Of a stretch of DNA of 33,965 nucleotides, positions 16,210 through 24,606 are shown piece by piece. Source of the stretch: Flavipsychrobacter sp. (GTDB lineage: Bacteria > Bacteroidota > Bacteroidia > Chitinophagales > Chitinophagaceae); assembly GCA_025963465.1 (NCBI GenBank), contig JAOQAP010000181.1, positions 1 through 33,965 of the forward strand. Direction: 5' to 3'. Numbering within the stretch: position 1 is the stretch's first letter; the number at the start of each line of letters is the position of its first letter. The notes below the pieces were generated by a model, which worked only from the letters and a program-made list of their open reading frames with translations, had not been told where the DNA came from and did no database searches. Both the position numbers and the translations under genes were made by a program.

Positions 16210-16217
16210 CAAAGGTA
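16210..16217 (-). promoter_or_regulatory. -7 element of metH
   Basis: Read on the minus strand, TACCTTTG matches TAnnTTTG, 24 bp upstream of the metH ATG. The leader is too short for a cobalamin riboswitch, and none was seen further up. Confidence 0.55.
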
Positions 16218-16328
16218 GGTTATCTGGTTATAAGTTGATAGGTTATAAGGTCACGGGATAGAGATATAGCGGACTATCCTGCACATGAGCTAATTACATA
16301 ATGCGATATGCTTATGTACCAAAAGCAA

Positions 16329-16361
16329 AAAAGGCAATGTTTCTTAGAAACATTGCCTTTT
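16329..16361 (-). terminator. Terminator of beta-helix lipoprotein gene
   Basis: A perfect 15-bp stem (16329-16343 with 16347-16361, 3-nt loop) followed on the minus strand by a T-rich run, 25 bp after the lipoprotein stop. Confidence 0.88.
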
Positions 16362-16385
16362 GCAAATAATAAAAACTTAGTAAGA

Positions 16386-17738
16386 TTAGAACTTGGTCCA
16401 GCCTTTCCACCATGTGTCACCCACACCTACTGCACCACGATAAGCTACTGTAGTAGCGCCTGACAGCTTACCACTTGCAACATAACCAGAAGCAAGCATA
16501 GAACCTGCGGTGATAGAAGGATCGAATGCTGCGCCAGCACCATATGCTGCAACTATACCGGCATCAGAAGTATTGTCTTTTACGCTATTGTTCCATGAAG
16601 CATCAGCTGTAAGGAAAGTACCTAATACGCCTAATGTAGTCGTTATAGTACCTACTGTATCAGTAGCTTTTGTATCACCTGCAAGCACTATGCCTTTTAA
16701 TTCCATGTCATTATTTACCAGGTTAGTACCTGATTTAGAACCATCTATAAGTATACCTGTAGGGTAGCCCATTATCACGGAATTGAAGATAGAACAACGG
16801 CTGTTCCTACGGATATGCGCACCACGCTTAAAGTTAGTAGCGATAGTAGTGCCTGCATCCTGCTTAGGGCCTATGATAGTGATGTTGCTGAACACCGGAG
16901 CAGTGATAGGTGTAGTAGTTGTACCACTTGCATCGTTATCTGATTCAAAACCATTAGAGCCGGAAACGTCTGCCTTATCCTTATCGCGGATAGCTATAGC
17001 GAACTGGATGGTACCACGGAACCCGTTATCTGTATCGAAATCATCATCGAGTCCTTTGTAAGCGATCAGGTGTTTTGCGTTTACTGTACCACCAAACCAT
17101 TCGAAAGCGTCATCACCACCATAAGAGCACTGTACGTAGTCTATTTCAGTACCACGACCTACACCGCCCATAGTCAGTGAGTTCACTTCCTTATCAGGCT
17201 GGAAAGGATAACCACCGTATTCTATACGTACATATTTCAGCTTACCTGAGTTATCATTGTCATCAGTACCACCATACAGACCATCGCCTGCAGCGTTGTT
17301 GATACCACCTTCTATTTCACCTGTACCTGCAGCACCATTGAAAGAAGCATTTGTAGTTGCCTTACCCAGCAATACTATACCACCCCAATCGCCCGGTGCA
17401 GGAGCAGCCTCAGCTGATGTAAGTACAATAGGAGCAGCAGCAGTACCTTCTGCCATGATCTTTGCACCTCTTGCTACTACGATAGCTATTTTACCTTTTG
17501 ATACTTTGATGGTAACGCCTGATTCGATAGTAAGCGTAGCGCCGCTTTTCACATATACCAGGTTAGTAAGTGTATACGTTTTGCCCGCTTTCAGTGTCCT
17601 GTTGGCAGCAATGTCTGTACTCAACACATATCCTGCAGTATCTTCGGTAGATACAGGAGTAGATGTGTTCTTTTCTTTTTTGCACGATGCAGCAAACATC
17701 AGTGAAAGTACGGCGATGCCGAAAACGAATTTTTTCAT
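16386..17738 (-). CDS. Parallel beta-helix lipoprotein, partner of TonB receptor
   Basis: 450 residues. A lipoprotein signal ends in FAASC with Cys19 as the lipidated residue, then KKEKN, and no acidic retention residue, so it is probably carried to the outer membrane or cell surface. From about residue 45 onward the sequence is a succession of Gly- and Asp-rich short strands (GATLTIESGVTIKV, GDWGGIVLLGKA, LKYVRIEYGG, IDYVQCSYGGDDAFEWFGG, GRGTEIDY), the pattern of a right-handed parallel beta-helix like polysaccharide-binding or lyase proteins. No catalytic site was recognised. It lies downstream of the TonB receptor but behind a terminator and with its own 11-bp-phased operator array, so it is co-regulated rather than co-transcribed. 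The substrate is unknown. Confidence 0.88.
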   Translation of the reverse strand: MKKFVFGIAVLSLMFAASCKKEKNTSTPVSTEDTAGYVLSTDIAANRTLKAGKTYTLTNLVYVKSGATLTIESGVTIKVSKGKIAIVVARGAKIMAEGTAAAPIVLTSAEAAPAPGDWGGIVLLGKATTNASFNGAAGTGEIEGGINNAAGDGLYGGTDDNDNSGKLKYVRIEYGGYPFQPDKEVNSLTMGGVGRGTEIDYVQCSYGGDDAFEWFGGTVNAKHLIAYKGLDDDFDTDNGFRGTIQFAIAIRDKDKADVSGSNGFESDNDASGTTTTPITAPVFSNITIIGPKQDAGTTIATNFKRGAHIRRNSRCSIFNSVIMGYPTGILIDGSKSGTNLVNNDMELKGIVLAGDTKATDTVGTITTTLGVLGTFLTADASWNNSVKDNTSDAGIVAAYGAGAAFDPSITAGSMLASGYVASGKLSGATTVAYRGAVGVGDTWWKGWTKF

Positions 17739-17783
17739 TGTTTTTGTATATTTAATTTATACCGCAAAATTCATTATTGAATG

Positions 17784-17822
17784 TTACCGGAATATTACCG
17801 CCTGTTTAACTGTAGGTTAACC
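17784..17822 (-). promoter_or_regulatory. Four 11-bp-phased TTA-boxes (Pho-box-like operator)
   Basis: On the plus strand TTACCG, TTACCG, TTAACT and TTAACC begin at 17784, 17795, 17806 and 17817, exactly 11 bp apart. The array lies 46-84 bp upstream of the lipoprotein start. Hexamer direct repeats with 5-nt spacers are how OmpR-family regulators such as PhoB and PhoP bind. The repeat sequence resembles the array upstream of the TonB receptor. Confidence 0.65.
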
Positions 17823-17867
17823 CATTGATAATTTAATGTGAACAAATGACCATGAAATGCAGCAAAA

Positions 17868-17900
17868 AAAATGCCTCCCGGCATATGCGGGAGGCATTTT
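17868..17900 (-). terminator. Terminator of TonB-dependent receptor gene
   Basis: A 13-bp GC-rich stem (17868-17880 with 17888-17900). On the minus strand it is followed by eight T. It lies 22 bp after the receptor stop codon and separates it from the lipoprotein unit. Confidence 0.92.
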
Positions 17901-17921
17901 AATAACAGAATGATCTGTTGC

Positions 17922-20696
17922 TTATCTTAAGTTATACAGGAATGAGATAGAATATGTGGTGCCTGTAAGACGGGATATTCTCAGGAAGTCTGTATTGCTG
18001 TCGTACTTACCGTTATCATTTTTATCCTGGTAAAAATTAGCTTTTTGGTTCAGGATATCTGTGATGGTAAACTTGATGTCTGCTTTTTTCTTCATGATCT
18101 TTTGTGACACCATAAAGTCGAACAGCGGCCTTGGTGCTTCCCATATGCTCGGGCTTTGCTCATTGCCTACAAGGTATATCCTGCGGCCTATCATATTGAA
18201 CAAAAGGCTGGCGCTGGTACCTGAGGCCTCACCGTCATATTGCAACCCACTGTTTATTACGTATGGCGACTGGCCCTGCATCGGCCTGTTGCTCTTTACT
18301 TCATTGCCATTAACATCTGTTGTTGTGAAGTTCACCTTGTTCAGGATATAGGATACGTTGGCAAAAACAGTGAATGGCTTAAATGCTTTACCAGGTATGA
18401 AATCAAGGTGCTTCCTGAATTCCAGCTCTACGCCTTCACTGGCTGCTGATGGTGCATTGCCGTATGTGAAAGAAAAGGTATTAACACCTGATTCGTTATA
18501 GAACTGCTCTATCGGGTTTATAAATTTCTTATAGAATACACCCGCCGTGATCAGCTCACCTGAACGGGGATACAACTCATAACGCAGATCAAGGTTAGTG
18601 ATCTTTGTACGTTTCAGGTCAGGATTTCCCTGGACTGCAGCAAGTATTTCGAAGTCATAAAACGTAAACGGAGACAACTCACGGAATTCAGGACGGATAA
18701 CTGTTTGCGATGCGCAGAACCTTAAATTGGTTTTGCTGTTTGCTTTGTAAGTAAGGTTAACAGAAGGCAGGAAGTCGCCTGTGTTGTTGTCCAGGTTTAC
18801 CGGTTTGTTGCTTCTGAAGCCATTCAGCTGCTGGTCGTAGTTCTCATAACGAACACCCCAAACCGCTCTCAGCTTTTCTGTAATTGCATTATCAAACATC
18901 AGGAAACCTGCATTCAGCAAGCTAGCTGCGGTGTAGTCATAGTCCTTGTCGCTCAGTTCTGACAGGTTGTAACCATTTGCTACGCCTATGTTTGCCGGAG
19001 CGAATATCTCACCTGCACCCAACTGGTTATTTTCATTGCTGCCACCTGTCATACCAAATGGCCTTGAGTTAAACACCCTGCCTTTACTCTGTACCATATA
19101 GCCGGTCTTGATCGACTGTGCCATGCCACCAATTTTAAATTGTTTGGCAGCATCTACGCTACCCATTACTATATTGTCAGTAAGCTTTGAGTAGAACCTG
19201 CTTGCAGAGTTGAGTGATGGCAGGTAGCTCTGTACACTTGCATAGTATACACTGTCGCCATCCGGCTTCCTGTACTCCATGCGACGCAGGTTTGGCTGAT
19301 TCTGGTACAGGCGTACATAGCTGGTATTCCAGTTTACCTTTATTTTAGAACTTTCAATGTAGTGTGCACCTACCAACTGTGATGTAAGATACTGGGTAGA
19401 TTTGAAAGCAAGCTGGTAAGCGTTCACATCAGCACCATAATCATTATTACGGCCACTGCGCAACAGCGTATTGTCCATGCCGTTTATGTTGAACAGGTTC
19501 TTAAAAGAGATCCTGTTATTATTGTTCAGCTCCAGCGAAAGGTTGGCTAATGCACCCGCTAAAACCTCTTCAGTATAAGACTGTTCGTTATAATCAAGTG
19601 TTTTCTGTATTGCTCCTGTCTGGTTGTAGAAAGCACGGGTGATGTCTGTTTTGCGGTTTTGCTTATTATAGTTAACTGCGAAAATAGCGCCGAACTTCTT
19701 GTTCATCAAACGTGTGTTCAGTCCGCCTGAAGCCTGCATACTAGCATTTGGCATGCCTGCTTTTTTCTGGTAAGACCAGTCGTTCTTAAAGTCTTTTCCT
19801 ATAGCATTCTTTTCATCAACGGAAAGCTCCCTGAATTTATCTTTATCGACCATGCTTGCCGGTACTGCGCGTGTACCATCATCTATACCTAACCAGTCAG
19901 TTTTGCCACCTTTATTATAATAGAAGTCATTGCCGATAGTCTGCGAGTTGACCCCGCTACCTACCTGTATGGTAAAGAAATTGCTGGAAGGAATATCTTT
20001 AGTATTCACCTGTATTAGTCCTCCTGCAAATTCACCCGGAAGATCAGGCGTTGCGGCTTTATTGATCACGATATTATCTATCATACCGGAAGGGAACAGA
20101 TCGAAAGAGAATGTCTTACGGTCGGGCTCAGTGCTCGACAATAAAGAACCATTCAGCATAGCCTGGTTGTAACGATCTCCCAGGCCACGGATAATGAGGT
20201 ACTTGCCTTCCTGTATAGAAGCCGATGATATTCTTTTCAGCACTTCGCCGGTATTCCTGTCCGGCGACTTCCTGATAGCCTCGGCAGATACCACCTGAGC
20301 TACGGTGTTGGTATTTTTCTGGTACAATATCATGGCGCTGATATTCTCCTTTTTAACAGAGGTCTGCACCACAACTTCTTTCAGCTCATTTGTTGCAGCG
20401 GTAAGCAGCACATTCACATTCGTCTCTACACCATCGGTTACTATTATACCATCTATCTCTTTGTCCTGGTAGCCTACATACTTTACAGATATGGTGTATG
20501 TGCCAGCATCTACGGATAGTACAAAATTTCCATCCATGTCTGTTGCTGCTCCTGCCGGGGAACCTTGTACAGTAACGATTGCACCGATCACCGTTTCGCC
20601 ATTTTTGCCGTCAGTAATCTTTCCTGTAATTTTCCCCGAAGCAAATGCCTGCGATAACGATAAACACATTACAAGGGATAAAATAAAATAACGCAT
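17922..20696 (-). CDS. TonB-dependent outer-membrane receptor
   Basis: 924 residues. A signal peptide (MRYFILSLVMCLSLSQAFA) precedes a CarboxypepD_reg-like domain (GKITGKITDGKNGETVIGA, about 22-105). A plug domain follows (about 130-260) with IQEGKYLIIRGLGDRYNQA, ILYQKNTN and NKAATPDLPGEFAGG. Then comes a long 22-strand barrel ending in the aromatic ...TYSISFLYNLR typical of BamA-recognised beta-barrels. It belongs to the receptor group with the LGDRYNQAMLNG and STEPDRKTFSFD signatures and is not a SusC-type receptor; no SusD partner is present. It should import a large or scarce substrate with TonB/ExbBD energy. Its gene is preceded by an 11-bp-phased repeat array and followed by a terminator, and the neighbouring lipoprotein carries a similar array. 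Confidence 0.95.
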   Translation of the reverse strand: MRYFILSLVMCLSLSQAFASGKITGKITDGKNGETVIGAIVTVQGSPAGAATDMDGNFVLSVDAGTYTISVKYVGYQDKEIDGIIVTDGVETNVNVLLTAATNELKEVVVQTSVKKENISAMILYQKNTNTVAQVVSAEAIRKSPDRNTGEVLKRISSASIQEGKYLIIRGLGDRYNQAMLNGSLLSSTEPDRKTFSFDLFPSGMIDNIVINKAATPDLPGEFAGGLIQVNTKDIPSSNFFTIQVGSGVNSQTIGNDFYYNKGGKTDWLGIDDGTRAVPASMVDKDKFRELSVDEKNAIGKDFKNDWSYQKKAGMPNASMQASGGLNTRLMNKKFGAIFAVNYNKQNRKTDITRAFYNQTGAIQKTLDYNEQSYTEEVLAGALANLSLELNNNNRISFKNLFNINGMDNTLLRSGRNNDYGADVNAYQLAFKSTQYLTSQLVGAHYIESSKIKVNWNTSYVRLYQNQPNLRRMEYRKPDGDSVYYASVQSYLPSLNSASRFYSKLTDNIVMGSVDAAKQFKIGGMAQSIKTGYMVQSKGRVFNSRPFGMTGGSNENNQLGAGEIFAPANIGVANGYNLSELSDKDYDYTAASLLNAGFLMFDNAITEKLRAVWGVRYENYDQQLNGFRSNKPVNLDNNTGDFLPSVNLTYKANSKTNLRFCASQTVIRPEFRELSPFTFYDFEILAAVQGNPDLKRTKITNLDLRYELYPRSGELITAGVFYKKFINPIEQFYNESGVNTFSFTYGNAPSAASEGVELEFRKHLDFIPGKAFKPFTVFANVSYILNKVNFTTTDVNGNEVKSNRPMQGQSPYVINSGLQYDGEASGTSASLLFNMIGRRIYLVGNEQSPSIWEAPRPLFDFMVSQKIMKKKADIKFTITDILNQKANFYQDKNDNGKYDSNTDFLRISRLTGTTYSISFLYNLR

Positions 20697-20718
20697 ATTA
20701 TAAATTTATGCGAAGGTC

Positions 20719-20799
20719 TTATTCCTATGTTATGATATTGTTACGCCATCATTACGGACATGTTATGTTTGTTACGGGAATATTACGGGAGTGTTAACG
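20719..20799 (-). promoter_or_regulatory. Eight-unit 11-bp-phased TTA-box array (Pho-box-like)
   Basis: On the plus strand TTA(C/T)G-type boxes start at 20719, 20730, 20741, 20752, 20763, 20772, 20783 and 20794, that is intervals of 11, 11, 11, 11, 9, 11 and 11 bp. The best units read TTACGG or TTACGC. The array begins 23 bp upstream of the receptor ATG. The shape fits cooperative binding of an OmpR/PhoB-family activator to one face of the helix. The 9-bp step splits it into a five-unit and a three-unit block. Confidence 0.7.
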
Positions 20800-20815
20800 G
20801 AAGCTGATGACGTAC

Positions 20816-20860
20816 ATTTAATAATAAAGGCCCACGATTTGTGGGCCTTTATTATTAAAT
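20816..20860 (-). terminator. Terminator of His/Gly-rich protein gene
   Basis: A perfect 20-bp stem (20816-20835 with 20841-20860, loop GATTT), 15 bp after the stop of the leftward gene. On the minus strand the 3' arm ends in an AT-rich run. Confidence 0.88.
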
Positions 20861-20874
20861 TTTTGAAGCGGGAA

Positions 20875-21543
20875 TTAGTGGCCGTGTCCATGACCGCCCT
20901 TATCGTGGCCGCCATTACCATGTCCTTCGTTACCATGTCCTTGGTCGCCATGTCCTTCGTTACCATGTCCGTGGTCATTTCCATTTCCATGTTCCATCGG
21001 GGGGCGGTTTTGATGAGGGTTGCCGTTTCCAGGGCCTGCAGGCGGCCGGTTTTGGTGAGGGTTTCCGTTGCCATGGCCGGGGTTATTATTCCCGTTGTGA
21101 TTTCCGTTATTACCTTTCCATTTGCCATGTTCGGGATGGCCCGGATTCTGCCAGTATTTTTCTTCGTGGCTATCCCTGATCACACGTTGGTCGTGCTTTC
21201 CCTTATATTGTATATATTGGTTATGGTATCTTTCGTGGTGCAACCATGGGCTTGGCTCATTGATCACTACCTTATGAACTGTATACAAGTCTATCGTCCT
21301 GTAGCGCGGAGGAAGGGATGTAACAGTAACCCAGCGGTTATTGTCCATGTAAATGTATTCATGTCTCGGCACATAATAATAGGCATCGATATCAGGGATA
21401 TAATAATATTCCACATGATCGTAGCCTACAGGTCCCCATACAGGTTGTGAACCTATATTGATGTTAACGCTTATCTGTGCATTCAAACTCGTTGTATAGA
21501 GACTGCCGCAAGCAACCGCCGCTATAAGGATCAATTTTTTCAT
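20875..21543 (-). CDS. Secreted protein with His/Gly/Asn-rich repeat tail
   Basis: 222 residues from ATG 21543. The open frame continues upstream to 22026, but that part is antisense to the E1 gene and is not real. A signal peptide (MKKLILIAAVACGSLYTTSLNA) is followed by a Tyr-rich globular domain (DHVEYYYIPDIDAYYYVPR, YIYMDNNRWV, SLPPRYRTIDLY, KVVINEPSPWLH), a pattern common in unnamed Bacteroidota exported proteins. From about residue 135 the tail is low-complexity: two near-identical GNGNPHQNRPP units, then GHGNEGHG-type units to the end. Such a tail could bind Zn, Ni or Cu, or be a flexible coat. The tandem DNA repeats are in frame. No function is assigned. Confidence 0.85.
   Translation of the reverse strand: MKKLILIAAVACGSLYTTSLNAQISVNINIGSQPVWGPVGYDHVEYYYIPDIDAYYYVPRHEYIYMDNNRWVTVTSLPPRYRTIDLYTVHKVVINEPSPWLHHERYHNQYIQYKGKHDQRVIRDSHEEKYWQNPGHPEHGKWKGNNGNHNGNNNPGHGNGNPHQNRPPAGPGNGNPHQNRPPMEHGNGNDHGHGNEGHGDQGHGNEGHGNGGHDKGGHGHGH
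20881..21080 (-). repeat. In-frame tandem repeats in the His/Gly-rich tail
   Basis: Short units encoding GHGN/EGHG recur between about 20885 and 20985. A ~40-bp unit encoding GNGNPHQNRPP occurs twice (about 20999-21030 and 21043-21075). They preserve frame, which suggests slippage expansion under coding constraint. Confidence 0.6.
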
Positions 21544-21651
21544 ATTATAGTATATCCTAAAATCATGCCACATTGTGTTATGAGGGATATAATAAGCATG
21601 GTTTCTACTGTAAAGAACCGCTGTAAACCCCAATAATGACCAAATAGGTCT

Positions 21652-21659
21652 TATTTTTG
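21652..21659 (+). promoter_or_regulatory. -7 element of E1 dehydrogenase gene
   Basis: TATTTTTG matches TAnnTTTG, 20 bp before ATG 21680. It makes the upstream TTG at 21674 an unlikely start. Confidence 0.55.
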
Positions 21660-21679
21660 CCGGCACACAAATTTTGAAC

Positions 21680-23656
21680 ATGCAATTTGACCGTAACGGC
21701 CTGGGTAATGAGCAACTGATCCGATTATATACTGAACTGGTAAGGCCCAGGATGATAGAGGAAAAGATGCTGGTATTGCTGCGGCAGGGCAGGGTAAGCA
21801 AATGGTTTAGCGGCATAGGCCAGGAAGCAATAGCTGTAGGTGCAGCAATGGCACTGGACGAAGATGAATACATCATGCCCCTGCACAGGAACCTGGGCGT
21901 GTTCACGGTGCGCAAGATGCCTTTTGATAAATTGTTCATGCAATGGCAGGGACGTAAGGAAGGATTCAGTAAAGGGCGAGAGCGTTCTTTCCACTTCGGG
22001 GCAAATGAATACCATATATGCGGCATGATCTCTCACCTGGGGCCGCAGCTGGCGATAGCTGATGGTATAGCGCTGGCACATAAACTAAAACAGGAAAATA
22101 AAGTATCGCTGGCATTCAGCGGAGACGGAGGTACCAGCGAAGGTGACTTTCATGAGGCACTGAATGTGGCGGCTGTGTGGGGACTGCCAGTGATTTTTGT
22201 AGTAGAGAACAATGGTTATGGGCTCAGTACGCCAAGCAGTGAGCAGTTCATCTGCGAGCAGCTGGCAGACAGGGCGGTAGGCTACGGCATGAGGGGTATA
22301 ACTATAGATGGTAATAACATACTGGAGGTATATAACGAGATCAGCAAGGCGCGTAAGTATTGCATAAAAGAGCAGAAACCAATACTGATAGAATGCATGA
22401 CCTTTCGTATGCGCGGGCATGAAGAGGCGAGCGGGGTAAAATATGTGCCCAAAGAGCTGTTTGAAGAGTGGGGTAAGAAAGACCCTGTGGCAAAGTTTGA
22501 ACAGTATCTTACGGATATACAGGTGCTGACCGAGAATGACATAGCAGATATAAGAGCAGGCATACAAAAAGAAATAGAAGACGGCCTGGCAACAGGATTT
22601 GCAGCACCGCCTGTAACGCCTTGCACTGAAGAAGAGGTGCGTGATGTATATGCACCACTGACAAAGCCAGTGGTACATCCATCAGGAGCAAGTACTGAAA
22701 AGAAATTTATACAGGCCATAACCGAAGGATTAAAAACCGGAATGGACCGTAACCCCAACTTGGTGCTGATGGGGCAGGACATAGCGGAATATGGCGGCGC
22801 ATTTAAAGTGACCGAAGGCTTTGTGCAGCAATATGGCAAGGAACGTGTACGTAATACACCACTCTGTGAAAGTGCTATAGTAGGTACAGCATTAGGCTTG
22901 TCCATCAAGGGCTTTAAGTCGATGATGGAAATGCAGTTCGCTGATTTTGTGACAGTGGGCTTTAACCAGATCATTAATAACCTGGCCAAGATACACTATC
23001 GCTGGGGACAAAATGCTGATGTAGTGATACGCATGCCTACGGGCGGCGGTGTTGGCGCAGGGCCTTTCCATTCGCAGAGCAATGAAGCATGGTTCGTACA
23101 TACACCGGGGCTTAAAGTAGTGTACCCCTCTACACCGGAAGATGCAAAAGGCCTGATGATAGCCGCAATAGAAGATCCTAACCCGGTATTGTTCTTTGAG
23201 CATAAGGCAATGTACCGCAGTATAAGCGGTATGGTGCCCGACGAACATTATACAATAGAGATAGGCAAGGCAAGACACGTGCAACAGGGTAGTGACGTCA
23301 GCATTATTACTTATGGCATGGGTGTGCACTGGGCTACAGACTATGCAGCGAAACACCCTGAAACCTCAATAGATATACTGGACCTGCGCAGCCTGCTGCC
23401 GCTGGACTATGATGCAATAAAAGCTGCTGTGCTGCGTACCGGAAAGGTATTGCTGCTGCATGAAGACACCCTGACAGGTGGCCTGGGCGGAGAGCTAGCA
23501 GCATGGATATCGGAAAATTGTTTTGAACACCTGGACGCGCCAATAGTGCGCTGCGCCAGCCTGGATACGCCGGTGCCATTTGCCATAGAGCTAGAGCAGA
23601 ACTTTATGGCCAGCAGCAGGCTGGATAGCTGTGTGCAGAAACTGTTGAATTATTAG
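21680..23656 (+). CDS. Fused alpha-beta E1 of a 2-oxoacid (branched-chain) dehydrogenase
   Basis: 658 residues carrying both E1 halves of a thiamine-diphosphate 2-oxoacid dehydrogenase. The alpha half (about 1-330) has GQEAIAVGAAMAL, MPLHRNLG and the ThDP motif GDGGTSEGDFHEALN...ENNGYG, plus FRMRGHEEA. The beta half (about 340-658) has MGQDIAEYGGAFKVTEG, NTPLCESAIVG, MPTGGGVGAGPFHSQSNEAWF, LRSLLPLD and HEDTLTGGLGGE. Fusion of alpha and beta is common in Bacteroidota. The substrate is most likely branched-chain 2-oxoacids, feeding branched fatty acid primers, though pyruvate cannot be excluded. E2 and E3 genes are not in the window. The next gene is 28 bp downstream on the same strand. Confidence 0.94.
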   Translation: MQFDRNGLGNEQLIRLYTELVRPRMIEEKMLVLLRQGRVSKWFSGIGQEAIAVGAAMALDEDEYIMPLHRNLGVFTVRKMPFDKLFMQWQGRKEGFSKGRERSFHFGANEYHICGMISHLGPQLAIADGIALAHKLKQENKVSLAFSGDGGTSEGDFHEALNVAAVWGLPVIFVVENNGYGLSTPSSEQFICEQLADRAVGYGMRGITIDGNNILEVYNEISKARKYCIKEQKPILIECMTFRMRGHEEASGVKYVPKELFEEWGKKDPVAKFEQYLTDIQVLTENDIADIRAGIQKEIEDGLATGFAAPPVTPCTEEEVRDVYAPLTKPVVHPSGASTEKKFIQAITEGLKTGMDRNPNLVLMGQDIAEYGGAFKVTEGFVQQYGKERVRNTPLCESAIVGTALGLSIKGFKSMMEMQFADFVTVGFNQIINNLAKIHYRWGQNADVVIRMPTGGGVGAGPFHSQSNEAWFVHTPGLKVVYPSTPEDAKGLMIAAIEDPNPVLFFEHKAMYRSISGMVPDEHYTIEIGKARHVQQGSDVSIITYGMGVHWATDYAAKHPETSIDILDLRSLLPLDYDAIKAAVLRTGKVLLLHEDTLTGGLGGELAAWISENCFEHLDAPIVRCASLDTPVPFAIELEQNFMASSRLDSCVQKLLNY

Positions 23657-23684
23657 TTACTTTCGTAGGTGAAATATTGTCGGT

Positions 23685-24533
23685 ATGATCAAAAGGGTTG
23701 CACATATTGGGTTGTTGTCCATAGCATTGTTCTTATGCTCCTGCAAGGATACGCCTTCTAAAAATCACGGGCCTATCATATTGGGCGATTCGGCTACAAT
23801 AGTAACGGAAACAGACCCTAAGAAACTGGAGGACCTTGTCGCAGACCTGAAGCCCGAAATACCACCGGCTGTAAATACAGATACGGTTGCCGTAGCCAAA
23901 ACAGCTGCACCTGATACCAGCAAAAAAGAAAAGGTAGTAGCTGCCGCACCTGTTGCGGCCAGCCAGCCGCAACTGCCTGCAGGTCAGGGCCTGCTTGCAG
24001 ATTTCAAAGACGTCTCTGTACTTGTTACAGGGCTTGTTGCAAGACAAGCCGGCAATCCTAACCTGCAACGTGCAAATGGTGCTGTATATACCCTGACAAG
24101 CGGCAACATACCTAATGCACAAATAAAGATAAGAGGGACAGTAACCAAAGTATCGCAACGCTACAAGACAGTGGTACTGCTTAAGAGCAGCGACCTGGGT
24201 ACCATACAGATAGATGCATTCTCCACTACTACAGACTGGGAAGCGTTGAAGGGTGTAAATAATCAATATAAAGTAACAGGGCTGGACGCAGGATCGCTGG
24301 ACTACCCTGATGCAAATGCGACCACGATACGTAATGCAGTGACAAAGGCAGCAAAACGCAGGCGCATGAGCAGGGCTAAAGTGGAAGACCTGCTGGACGA
24401 TGTGCGTAAGGTGAAATCACTGAGTCAAAAACCGATGGCCGTAGTGCTGCGCTCCGTAATGTGGAAGATAGATGGCAAGGATGCGCAAGGCAAAAATTTC
24501 TCTAAACAGATAAGAGTAGATATACCACTGTAA
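23685..24533 (+). CDS. Hypothetical lipoprotein following E1 gene
   Basis: 282 residues. A lipoprotein signal ends LFLCSC with Cys at 19, then KDTPSKN. Residues about 40-100 are Ala/Pro/Thr-rich and likely disordered. A folded segment (about 105-215) reads LADFKDVSVLVTGLV, AQIKIRGTVTKVSQRYKTVVLL and DAFSTTTDWEAL, which hints at an OB-like beta-barrel domain. A basic stretch AAKRRRMSRAKVEDLLDDVRKVK is split across 238-260, followed by a beta end with KQIRVDIPL. No family is recognised. It is 28 bp after the E1 gene and before a terminator, so probably co-transcribed, although no functional link is apparent. Confidence 0.8.
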   Translation: MIKRVAHIGLLSIALFLCSCKDTPSKNHGPIILGDSATIVTETDPKKLEDLVADLKPEIPPAVNTDTVAVAKTAAPDTSKKEKVVAAAPVAASQPQLPAGQGLLADFKDVSVLVTGLVARQAGNPNLQRANGAVYTLTSGNIPNAQIKIRGTVTKVSQRYKTVVLLKSSDLGTIQIDAFSTTTDWEALKGVNNQYKVTGLDAGSLDYPDANATTIRNAVTKAAKRRRMSRAKVEDLLDDVRKVKSLSQKPMAVVLRSVMWKIDGKDAQGKNFSKQIRVDIPL

Positions 24534-24568
24534 CCCCTAACTCCTAAAGGGGAGTTTTACGGTTAAAT

Positions 24569-24601
24569 AAAAAAGGAGCTACAAATCGTAGCTCCTTTTT
24601 T
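24569..24601. terminator. Bidirectional terminator between lipoprotein and rpiB
   Basis: A 14-bp stem (24569-24582 with 24588-24601, loop AAATC) with A-run and T-run ends, serving the converging genes on both sides. A CCCC...GGGGAG mini-palindrome (24533-24555) precedes it. Confidence 0.9.
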
Positions 24602-24606
24602 ACTTG

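Noticed and set aside
16216-16256. GGTTATA-type direct repeats upstream of metH as an operator
   Set aside because: Unit spacing is irregular and similar AT-rich simple repeats occur in other spacers (for example 25945-25990).
16186-16385. Cobalamin or SAM riboswitch for metH
   Set aside because: No cobalamin box or SAM-type stem pattern is seen and the -7 element leaves only a short leader.
20881-21080. Possible CRISPR array
   Set aside because: The repeats are short, unequal and in frame within a Gly/His-rich coding tail; there are no uniform spacers and no cas genes.
21544-22026. N-terminal extension of the His/Gly-rich protein
   Set aside because: This part is antisense to the start of the E1 dehydrogenase; a perfect signal peptide begins at 21543.
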